Assembly (NCBI GenBank): GCA_029204225.1
Contig: CM055092.1
Span: 100,310,200-100,374,199, forward strand
DNA from: Diphasiastrum complanatum
Taxonomy: Eukaryota; Streptophyta; Lycopodiopsida; Lycopodiales; Lycopodiaceae
Direction of reading: 5' to 3'
Length of the DNA: 64,000 nt
Below are positions 34,701 through 46,700 of this stretch, in pieces (within the stretch, counting starts at the first letter, position 1; every line of letters begins with the position of its first letter). The notes below the pieces were generated by a model that had not been told where the DNA came from, ran no database searches, and worked only from the letters and a program-made list of their open reading frames with translations. Position numbers and translations under genes: made by a program.

Positions 34701-37700
34701 TCAGCTGAGGTATTTGCTTTATTAATAACATACGAAGAACCTTGGTTTTGGGATACTAAATACTTCTGGAAGGGTCCTGGAGAGCAAGTTTGGCCTGACC
34801 AAAAAGTCAAGTAAGGTTTTTCTATTTACATCCTTTAAATAGATGCTAAGAAGGTTTAGTACATTCTTAGTGAATGATAGTGGAAAATCAAAGCTCTTGC
34901 TATTACGTGAGTGTTTGACATGGACTTCAATTTACAAATAAGCTAAAAGCTATCAAAAAAAGGAAAGTGTTGTGTCCTTTGTGTAAGCATTTCATTCCAT
35001 GAATTTGTCCTATTTTTGCCCCAATTATTACTTGCTTTGGTTCTTCAAACTTGGGAATGTGGTTTGCTTAATTAGAGTGCCTTTTACAAGTTAAGCGAGT
35101 AGGTTTGAATCATAGTACCCCCTGGTACCGCTGGTATGGTACCGCCGGTACCATATCAGTGGTACCATCGGTACGGTACCGCCCTGGGATCCGCAATACC
35201 AAGGCGGTACCATTTCTAATATTTTTTTTAATTTTTTAATATATTTAATAATTTCTTTTTGCCTATTACCTACCAAAAAAGGACAAAAGAATGGAAAAAA
35301 AAGGGGTATTGGGTGTAAAAAAAACGGGTACAGTACATGGTGCAGGGGACTGGTGCAGTGGCACATGGGCACTGTGGGTGAGCAGACCATGGGGCCAATG
35401 GGAGACCAACACAAGGGGGGAGCATCACATGGGGGCAGGTACAAAGGCACATGGGCTCTGTGGGTGAGCAGACCATGGGGCCAATGGGAGACCAACACAG
35501 GGGGGGAGCATCACATGGGGGCAGGTACAAAGGCACATGGATGGATCATGGGGATCCACATGGCCGATCAGGCTGTGGGGATAAATAGGCACTTACAATG
35601 CCATTGTGGTCGGCATTTTCAAAGGCTGTGAGAGAGCTAGTAATAGACAGTGAGAGAGCAAGCGAGAGCCGGTGACAAGCTGTTTGAGAACCAGGGTGCT
35701 GTGAGAGGGTGTTCAAGGACCAGGGTGCTGTGAGGAGAAGGTCGATCGAGATGGCAGAGCGCATACCACCGAAGCCCGAGGGCGAAGCCAGGAGGAAGCT
35801 TGAGGAAGATATCCGAAGGCACAACGAGAGACATCGAAAGCAAGAGGCAGATATCCGAGAGATGCTGTGACAGACTCGACAGAGAAATCCGGAACCGGAG
35901 CCACCCGCCCCCGTTGTGGATCCTATCCCCGCTGTTGAGTTGGATCTGGATGAGCAGATCGGAATGAATTTCACACGACGGCAGCTCATCATGGTCAGGG
36001 AAAGGGCGGCCAGACGTCGGGCTAACTAGGAGGCAGCTCGGACTAACCGGGAGGCAGAGCAAGAGCGACAAAACAATGCACCAGACGAGGGCGAGGAGTC
36101 GGTGGAGGATCAGTGAGGGATGTTTAGAATAGATAAGGTCCAGCCGTATGTGGCAGACTGTTGCTATGTAGTTTTCGGCAGTTTATGGTGCATCAAATAA
36201 CTAGATGGCTGCTTAAAAAAGTGACAGTATATGTGATGTTATCTTGATACAACAGTTGAATATATACATAGTTGTTTTTTGTGCAACGCGAGCCTGGTCA
36301 TGTAAGATGCAATCTCTGTAATTTTTTTAAATGCAGATGTATTACATGTGTTTATGAAATGTCGTTTGTGGGTGTAGGGGTGATTGTTGTGCTCATGATG
36401 TAGGTGCATATATGTGAAGCTAGCATTCACTTCAAACGAAATTAAATGAAAAAAGGATTCACACACGCACATAGAATTCGACATAAAATTGAAAATACAG
36501 CATCACATGTACAGATCGACATACGCACAATGTGCAACAAATAATGTAGGCCAAACACTGTATATAATGTGAAAAATCATCTGAGTACAATGGTAGATCG
36601 TTTGCTAGAGACAAACTTCTGAAACTAAAACAACGGAGCCACAATCAATGCTCTGGCTCTGACTCAGACGAATGCTCTGGAGACAACTCAGGGCCCCGAG
36701 CTGACTCTCGCAGCCGATATCTCTGCCTGCTGTGTATCCAAGGAGGAGGACTCATCACCCTCATCCTCCCAATCTGCCTCCGCATCAGCCCCTAAGCAGG
36801 CCAAACCAACAACACCTGCTCCAACTAGTTGTGATACTGCACCTCTACCTGTACCTGGAGCCCTACGTGGTCGTCCTCTCCTCCCTGGCAGTTTCTGTGC
36901 CTTGCCTTTCTTGTTCGGTGCACCCTTGGGCCTTCCTGGTCTCTTGCGGACAAGAGGAGCTGGCAATGCCTCGTCACCCCCATGCAAATCACCTGGCTGG
37001 CTAGGCTGGGCCGAAGCTGAGGCCGGCTGGGATAGGGAAGCAAAAGAGCACCTGAGCGAGGAGGATGAGCTCGGGGAGTGTGTGCCCGTGGGGCTGCTGT
37101 AGGTGGAGGAACTGGCTGTGCAGGAGGCGAGTACAGCGGCAATATGTACTGAAAGGGGCGTTGCGGTGGCCGGTAATGGTACATCCTGGGTGCTGTCAAA
37201 GGGGGAGCCAGTGGAGTGGGTGCTGCCAAAGGATGAGGATGTGGAGTGGGTGTTGCCACTGGAGGAGCAGCTGGAGGAGCCACTGTGGATGTGGGCGTTG
37301 CGAGAGAAAACCTGGGCACAGATGGTGGCCTGCCATGGAGACCTGGTGCTACAGAAGTGGACGGCGATGGAGGGACTGCAGGCCTAAATGGCATCGGTGG
37401 CACTGGAGGAGCTGTGCGACGCACATACACCCTTTGAGGAGCTAGGGGAACTGTAGGCACCTCATGCGGCTGCTCTGGCTGGGACTGTGTATGGCATGCT
37501 GGCAAGAGATGATGGGGGCGCCCTGACACTCGGCATCTGCTGGGCCTCTGAATCCAATGTGGCAACCAAGTCGTCCAGTTGGGCATTTGAATACAAATGC
37601 TCTGGGCTCTGGGACTCATCCTGTGCACCAGCCTCTAAATCATCCTGTGCACCAACCTTTGAATCATCCTGTGCACCAACCCCTGAATCAACCCGAGCCT

Positions 37701-40700
37701 CATCCCGTGCCTCATCATGTGCACCCTGTAGACCCTGCATGGCCTCCCAATCTGTGCAATCAAAGTCATCTGGTGCCTCCTATGGTGTGCTGTCGTAGTA
37801 ACGGCCATGACTTTGTATTGCACGCATCCAAACATATGCTGGACCGGCATCTAAATCACTCTGCCCTCTATGAAGAGCCTCCTCCATCATGTCGGCATAG
37901 GTAGGTATGCCACTGGCCCCCCCTGTGTGCCTTGCCTGTCTCCCGGTATAACCTGTGGCATGTGTCCCACCTCTGCCACGTGATGCACCTGTGACCCCTG
38001 CCCGTGGCGTGTGCTCTGCACCTGTATCATCCGCCTCATCCCTCTCTGATCTGGCTAACACAACCTGAATGGGCTCATCCTCATCATGCTCATTCTCTGA
38101 CACTGGCTCATTTGCCTCATACAATGGGGGCTCTCTGTGCTCAAGCCCAAGCTCTCTCTCTCTCTCATCTCGGCAAGCTCCCTCTCTCTCTCTGCCATCA
38201 ACTGTGTGCCCAGGTCATCTGCAGGCATGGGATGGGTACTGTTCGTAGGCAAGTCAACCTGGCGCTCCAAATCAGATATCTTCGTCTGCAAGGTTTAAAA
38301 TTTGCATGTCAGAGAGACAACTTTATGAAGAAATGAAACCAACGTACTAGGAGTCAACCAACATGCTATGGGAGAATAGCTAATCACCTGCAATGCGCTC
38401 GTAATGGTCGGAAGTCTCCTGGCGAGACGTGCGTTGGTGCTATAGAACACCAACCGCTCCAACTGACTCACTGACAACCGGTTTCTTCTCCTCGTGTGAA
38501 TCAGTGCCCATGTGCTCCAATTACGCTCACACACGGAGGTAGCACAGTCCTGTGGTACGTGCAATGAAATGCTTCAGCACATGTGCACGGGTGTAAGGTC
38601 AACGAAACACAGCAATGGAGGATGAAATGAGATGCATACCTGAGAAAGGACACGCAGTGCAAGACGCTATACGGATGGATAGGTGCTACCGAACATGGTC
38701 CACCATGTAATGGGAAGCTGCCTCCTCTCTGGATCCTGAGCAGCCGGGTGGCCGAACGTGCCCATGCCCAAACGAAATGCAGCGAGCTCCTCCATGAGCC
38801 TGATAGGATCCAAACCTATTTGTGGACCCACCCTGTGAATGTACTGAAGCCAATCGGCCTCGAGCTCCCTGTCTGCGATTTGTGTCGGAGAGAGGAAGAG
38901 GGGATGCAGCATGTGTGCAACGTTGTGGATACTCCTGTGGAAGTAGTTCCACCGCGTCTCCCATATGAACTTCAGCTCTGTCATCCTGCAGGTGAGAGGC
39001 ATGTGGTTTAGGGCATTATGAAAATAACTTAACACTGACAGAAAAACAAACTAGCAATTACTAAAAAGATAAAGGCCAATTACATTACTATACTGCTTAC
39101 CTCTCTGGCTGCAAGATGGGCAGCTGCAGGAACTGTCCAATCCGGTCCATGAGCTCATATACAAGTCCAAGTGTCGACCCCTCGCTGTCAGCCATGCGGA
39201 GCACAATGTAGAGTGGTCGAAGCAGTCCTGACAATGTCTGTGCATCCCTCCAGAACTGGTCTCCCCTCACCGTGGAAGAAAAGTGCTCCCCATCCTCAGT
39301 GTGCGGAAATGTACTGGCACCCCAAAGATCACTGGCAACCATCTGTAGAAGTTGGGCCCTGCACCTGATCAAACGGTCGATGACCACCAAGTCGAATGCA
39401 AAGCGCGTGGGGGCTGGCTTACGGAGGTCCAGATGGCTGAACACCCGGAACATGGCAAGAACACGCCTCTTTCTGGTGACAAAAGTCACCAGGAAGAGGG
39501 CCTCCCGGATGATGGCTCTAACCCAGGGAAGTGCACCTATGTCCCCCATGAGAAGGTCTATGCCGTGCGCCGCACAGGGGGTATGGATGATGTGAGGGAA
39601 CTCGGCCTCTAGTAGGACACCCATCTAAACACAGTTGGTGGCATTGTTCGTCACCACCGTAACGACATGTTGGGGGCCTATGGACAGTATGGAAGACCTA
39701 ATGACACCGTACATGAAATCTGTAGATATGACTCTCCCCTCCCCTACTGCAATCCACGGCTCTCAAAAACTGTGTACCCATGCAGCTGGAGACCAAGATG
39801 TTGAGGATCGGCCGCCTCCTGACATCAGTCCAGCCATTGGACATGATGCTACATCCATATGTGGCCCAGTGGCGGCGTAGAGGCTCCATCTCTCTAGACA
39901 AGGACTCAACCCTATCTCTCAGCATGTGTGTGCGGACAACCTCCGAACCAGGGACTCTCCAACCAGGGCTGACAGACTGTGCAAGGCGGAATGCCCTTTT
40001 GAAGGGCTCAAAATCGGTGATGGCAAAAGGTAGGTTCAGCTCGTAAATCAAACTGGCCACGGCCTGTGTGGCCTCTCTGTCCATGTGCGGCTGATGCGCC
40101 CCACGAATGGTCTACTGCACAAGGGCTCTACCTGGTGGGCGACGGGTGGTGGACCTCCAACACGGTGCACCAACCGTGACAGGAATGGACGATGACGCGA
40201 CAGGTTGGGCACTGGTGGATGCATCGGCTGTAGATGTGGAATGGGGAGAGTGGGATGCACTGGCAGGGATGGGTGCAGCAGCATAGGTGGGGTGCACTGG
40301 TGGAGGGGCAACATCTGACATGGGGTACGAAAACTGTTGGCCGAGGAGGTCATCCGGATGGGAAGGGAAGGAAGAAGGGATCTCTTCCACATCCTCGAAG
40401 GCCTCAACAATAGCATCCTAGGCCTGCTCGGGTGGCGGAGAGTCCATGAGAAAGTCGTAAACCGGGGGCGTGCGAGCAACAGGACGTGGAGGTGGAACCA
40501 CAGTGGCAACTGGCGGACGCGAAATATGGATGGACAGACTAGGATTCGAACCCAGGACCTCCCTCATACTGGATGGCCGCCCTGTTTGATAGTTATCTCT
40601 AGAGTGTGGATTGATATTCCAACACCCCCCCTCAAGCCACACTTGGTTGGGGTCCTAGCTGTCACCTGCCCCACAACTTGGGCCACCTAAAAGGATTCGA

Positions 40701-43700
40701 ACCCAGGACCTCCCTCATATCGGATGGGATGCTCTACCACTAAGCTATCCGCCCTGTTTGATAGTTCTCTCTAGAGTGTGGATTGATATTCCAACATTTC
40801 TAAGATTATTGCCCGTGCATCATGATCGTGTCTGAGTTGGGCATGAAGTAGATCATAGGTCCTCAACAAGATGAGTTTACTACATAAAACTAAAACCTTC
40901 AAATCATCAATTATAAACTGAATGAAGGTCACCCTACTTATAGCGTTATGGACAATAATGAAAACTTGCAAGTAGCTACTAAATATGGTTAGGGTATATA
41001 TTAGCACGGCAAGGGGTCCCAAGAGGATATGTGCCTCTACTACTTGAGGCCAGTGTAGCATTCAAATGTTTGCAATGTGTGAAACTCAAACGTTCGAAAC
41101 GTGTTTGAAACGTTGTTGAGCTTTGTTAAGTGTTTTTTTGGAGTTTTGACGTATCCAAGTGTGAATTCAAGGGTTGAAAGGTTAGCTGAATGGACCCAAT
41201 TATTGTTTGTGAAAATTTAAGATGAAGACCTTGCTAATTGCCAACAAGTTGTGGGATGTTGTCACATGTTTCAAATTGAAGCTTGAAGACGACACAACCA
41301 ACTCTGAATGGAAATTGAAAGATGGTAAAGCTTTTGTGCTCATCATTCTCAATATTTCTGACACTCAAATTGGCCATATATCTGAAGCTCAAACTTCAAA
41401 AGAAGTATGGGACATCCTGAGTGCACATGCTATGAGGGACGTGACTTCCAATTGCATCTCAGAAGGAAATTCTTCTCACTCAAGATGTCAAATAATGATT
41501 CGCTTCATAATCACATTAACCAATTTAAGAATCTCTTGCAGCAAATGGCAGCTGTCCCATCAACTATCGACGATCAAGACGCAATTAGGACATTGCTATC
41601 GAGCTTGCCTTCTACATATAAAAACTGGGTGATGATCATGACGACACACTCAGATTTAACTCTCACCAGAATTATCACTATATCCAATTAGAGTAGCTTT
41701 TTAGGTCGTAGGTCGCAATTGGTGCTTAGCCACAATGTGCTGTCACTTATCTTAATAGGGAAATCAGTTATCTTCATAACGAACCGAAACTTGATCTAGT
41801 TAGCCTTCGACAATCCTTTGATAGTCGAGTGTGTCGAAGCCTCCTGTTGTTCGATTCCCTTGTATTTCTGCAAACTGTGTAAAAGAATGCTGCAAAGCTG
41901 GATAAATGAATGGATGTAGGTTAACTCTAGGATTATAGGAGAATAATCCAACAAAAGGCATATAAGACTAAAATGTACATGTCAAATATGTGGTATCAGC
42001 GAGAGCATATAAAATGTCTCCAAAAATAGTAAAAAGTACTCGTAGATATACTTAATGAGTAATCCAAACAGAACAATGCTGAATAAGATATGAACTATAG
42101 AAACATGTACTGATATAAATAATGATTTGTTGATATAATGTCATCATCATGTTCTGCTGGGAATGAAGAAGGATGTAATCTGTGCTGCGATAGGGAGTAG
42201 AGTCGGAGTGTGCTGTTGGCATTTTCTAGAAGGCTGGTTCCGAGATGTGTCTATCCTCATGGTACGTTAGAAAGCTCTGACCTCAACGTGATTCTCCTAG
42301 CCTTATATTACATAAAAAACAAGTGCTTTTTTAGTGTTTAAATTGCAATGTACATTATAATCAATGAACGATTAATCTTGAATCCAATGGTGATTTTGAA
42401 ACGACGATTGATTATAATGTAAATAACTCTTATTCTAGTTCAAAATGTATGTTTCTATGCTTGGTTAGGGTTGCCTTTTGAAGTTCATGTTGAGAATATT
42501 CCAAGCTTCCAACGAAGTTCGAACGCTTCAAATATGACTGATTTGATTATCTAGGGATGTTGAGAGTGATAAGGGCGAAGGCCTTCCCATTCTTCTGCTT
42601 CCATTTGATAATGGCCGCTCGATCTGCAATAGGCTTAACCTCAGTACTTTCAACAACTTTCCAAAGCTAAGCTTGAGTGGCACACTTACATTTAGGCAGT
42701 AACAGTCCCGTTTCGAAACGTTTTTTTTTTTCCTTTTCGTTTTGAAAAAAAAAATCCGATTCGAACGGTCCATTCGAATCGGACCATTTTAAAATGGCGA
42801 TTCTTTGAACGAATCGCGATTCGAAGAAACTATGAAGCTGAAGTTGTGGAACTGGGTGACTCCATTGATCCGCGTCTGGCATAGGTCCTGTCGTAATAAG
42901 AACATCTTTCGTACCTTAAGTGCCACACAACTTGGGTCCTCATATGTGATGAGTGAGTGAAATGTAATAGAAATGTCTCGAAATAAGCAATGTTATCTCC
43001 CTTTGATCTCATAGTAAATTGGGCATTGGAAGATGGTGTTCCTTGGACTCTACCTCATCCAAGGAACAAAATTGGCAAACCCTCCTCTTTTGGAATACCT
43101 TGGAACCGTCCCTTTCAATCCCAATTTGCTGTGAAGTAGTACGTAGTTGACCAAGTATGAACCTGAGACCATGAGATAATTCAGAAGCCAGATAATGTGG
43201 CAAAATTGGGAACCTTGTTGTATCCAACTCTAAAAATGAGTCCGATAATAGTCGGGTTTGGCCCTACCAAACTCGATCAAAATGTGCTCTATATATAAAA
43301 CGTTTGATAAACTGGTGAGTAACTAAAGGGAGGTATGTGATAGAAATGCCAAATCTTTGAAAGAGGTGAGATTCTTGGGAGAACTATGACAACCGATAAC
43401 CATGATCATGGAGATGTTGAGAAGAGGTGAGAGTTGCCTATGTGTATCTTTACTCAGAAGCTGGAAACAACTGGACTCGCTGGATATATGTGGCAAGCAA
43501 GAAGATGGCTCCAAGTTGTAGAGGTGGAACTGCAAATTCAACAAGAATAATCTGACGTGGGACAGAGGCCTTAGCTCGTATCATACGTGATAACAAATAG
43601 TCTGTAGTTGTGAGATACTAGCCCAGTCCGATGAGGTGAGACCTGTACACCATGCTGTTGCTGCATATAAGGCTGTGGGGTGTCAAAGAGCTCGGGGGGT

Positions 43701-46700
43701 CTCGAATGTACTTACAGAAACAAATTCACTCTATCTGGACAAGGGAAGGCCTTCCCAAGACAAGCAGTAATATGGGGTGAATAAAAAGCATGTTGAATAT
43801 GGGATGAGTAAAAAGCATATGGGGTGAATAAAAAGCATGTTGAATATGGGATGAGTAAAAAGCACCCCTAGGTAAGTTTAAGATGAAACTACCTCCAGTG
43901 GTTGACCGTCGAAGATAATTGTTTGTCACTGCATGAAAGCCTTGGAAGTATTGAAGACCATAACATTGGTCTTGTCAATGTTCACCCCCAATCCGCATCT
44001 GATACAAAATGCATGGGAACAGTCCAATTGTCTTTGTAAATCCTCTCTAGTCGAGGAGACTACAACCACATCATCTGCATAGAGAATGATGGCAATCAAT
44101 AAATTGCCCAGTCTGCAACCTATACCGCCACACTGCTCAATGACCCACCCTCTCCAACTCATCAATATACAATCCAAAAAGTGTAGGTGAAAGAGAGCAA
44201 CCTTGCTTCACCCCAATGGTGCTCCAAAAATATGCTTAGAAATGCCACTACCGTTCCGGAAACATGCCAAAACTTTTTTGTAAAGTGTTGACCGCCAAGA
44301 TTGTATCAATAGAAAAATCTAGACCATAGTCTATGAATGAATAAGGAGCGTGGGACAAAATCAAAGGCCTTCTCGAAGTCCACAAGTGAAAAAACAACAG
44401 TAGAAAGAAAGAAAGCTTGTTTTGACCAAGTCCCTTATGCAGATGATGTGATACTAGTTTCACCTACCAAAATAGTATGAGATAGACAACTTCTACTAGG
44501 CTTGGGAAGGGTCATACTAGAGAGATTTTGTTTCCGTAAGTCTATTCGAGATGCCTCACGTAAGTGTCGGCTTTTTGACATCGATGTTTCCCCTACAACC
44601 TTATATGCAACAACAACATGGCACATTTGTATTACCTCATTGATTGGGCCAGTATCTGGCGACTACAAATCACTATGCTTTTCACATATGATACGGGCTA
44701 TGGGAATCAAACCCGACTTCTATCGGGTTCACTTTTTGGAGACGAATGTATCAGGGATCCCACTTCTAGCACACTACCTGCATTCTGGGTTATCGCATGG
44801 TCTTAGATCTATAATAGGTCAGCTCCATGTCTCCTCACATCAGGTTGAGGTTGAGATTGGACGGTTTTCGAGTACCCCACAAGAGGGTAGGATTTGCAAA
44901 TTATGTTCTCTAGGTAATGTGGAGGTAGCGAGTTTTAGTTCTTCCCTTATGAATCTATGATTTGTTCTTGGTTGGTATGTGTGAGTGCTAATATGATTAG
45001 TACACTCCTATCTAGGTGTAGGAATTAGCCATAAATTTCAAATAGATGGTAATTGTAGTAGGGATCGTGAACAAAGTGGTGGTGTATTTCGTCCATGTGT
45101 ATAATTTATCATACTTGCACATGGCGTTCCGGAACGCGTCCCGGAACGTGACCTCGAAACGCAAATTTTTTTTCTTTTTACATATGGGTGTCAAAAAACA
45201 GGTTGTTTGATGGGGGGGTTGATAATAGTTTTTGTAAATTTTTTTATCCACTGTAGGAGCCTACAGATCCCTGATAATATGGAGGTATTGCTGATTCACT
45301 GAATCCCGACAAATTGATTCACTGATGTAGGGTTTAGGGTCTGTGCTCATAACACTGTCATGACCGTGTTATGTGGAGGCCTTTTGGCATAATGTTAGAG
45401 CTATGGATATCTAGACTCGGAATGCCCTATGCATCATATTTATTGCTGATGCACTGATTAGGATCATTTGGATCAGCTTGGCTTTGAGAATAGGATATGT
45501 AGATCAGATATCAGGAGCACCAGTCAAGCAATGTGATTCCATACATGCACACATTGATATGCATACGCTCAGACTTGATTTTGCTTCATTAAAGTCTAGG
45601 ACTCCTAGAGTACCCTTGAGCTAAACCCTAAACCATAGAAGGAATCAAATTGAAACCTGAGGGCATTCATATCATCTGACATCTGAAAATTTGGCATAAT
45701 TTCACTACCTCCACCTAAGAGAATGGTTAGACATTTTTTCCATGTCTACAGCTCACATTTTTTGGAATCAAGCCTGTAAAACATATCGGAATTACAATGA
45801 ATCTGCTATGGCCACCACCATGAGGATGACAAGTGAAAATGCTTGAAGCAGGCCAAACAGACATGCAATTATGAATGGTTCATGAGACTCACCCATCTGT
45901 AGGAGGTACTCATCCTATGTAGTGGACGAATTCACATATGGTTGCCTAGTAAAATGGATTCATTGTGCTTTTTTTTACTTTGTTAGTTATGAAGTTGAGG
46001 TTTGTAAAACTATATGCAGCGAATAATCTTATTGTTATCTTTTCGCATGTGTGATTCTTGGTAATAAGTCTATTATGGTTTCATTTAACCATGTTTTTTT
46101 GGTTTGTAAGAAATAGTTATTGCTTTGCAATGTATTTGCAGGTTCAAACTGAAAGTCTTGTACGCATTTGCAACTGGGTTTTACATGTATAGTATTGTAG
46201 CTCTAATTTTTTGGGAGACAAGGCGCAAGGATTTTGGTGTGAGTATGTCACATCATGTTGCAACATTATTCCTCATCGTGTGCTCTTACAAGATCAGGTC
46301 TATACCCATTGTTACCTCGATGTGAAATTATTGTTGATTATTGTACATTTGAAAGTAGGCATCTATTGAAAGCTTTTGTGTGCTGTTGTGCTCCTACAGA
46401 CATTATGTTTATTAACGTCCACGAATGCCTATATGGCCAATGGTACCCAACTCAAGTACAATATCAATGTCTTAAATTCCAAATAACATAAAGCAAAAAC
46501 TTCTCCAAGACTATCAAATATACTAAGCAATGTGACTATAGGTTCCTTGAGAAAGCATAGAAAAGTCTTTCCGAAGAGCTTCAAGGCCACTGTAGTCTAA
46601 TAGGTGATGAAATTCTGTCTCGGTACTCTTGTTTTTAAAAAGGAGCATGTGCACTCCTCCCCACATGACTTCGGAATGTTCCATTCTCCTGTTTTTTAAT

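Larger units (their letters stand above)
35115..40521. mobile_element. Two-gene hAT DNA transposon hAT-1 (decayed) in intron 2
   Basis: A GGTACC-palindrome-rich left end (35124-35211) and an A/T-rich tract are followed by a TATA-like box, a plus-strand coiled-coil ORF (35751-36116) and a convergent minus-strand hAT transposase (36688-40509). The right end is cut by a TRIM at 40522. Treating these as one element is inference from their adjacency, convergent layout and shared style of decay. A fragment matching only the left end recurs inverted at 49885-50199, which shows this end moves or is copied with other sequence. Element termini and 8-bp target duplications could not be confirmed. Confidence 0.6.

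Noticed and set aside
36732-37904. Several plus-strand ORFs of 90-126 codons
   Set aside because: These are antisense shadows of the GC-rich hAT-1 tail, which itself has recognisable AT-hooks and repeats on the minus strand.
40692-40753. Functional tRNA gene
   Set aside because: The A and B boxes are good but acceptor arms do not pair, there is no convincing anticodon arm, and the sequence repeats inside TRIM LTRs.
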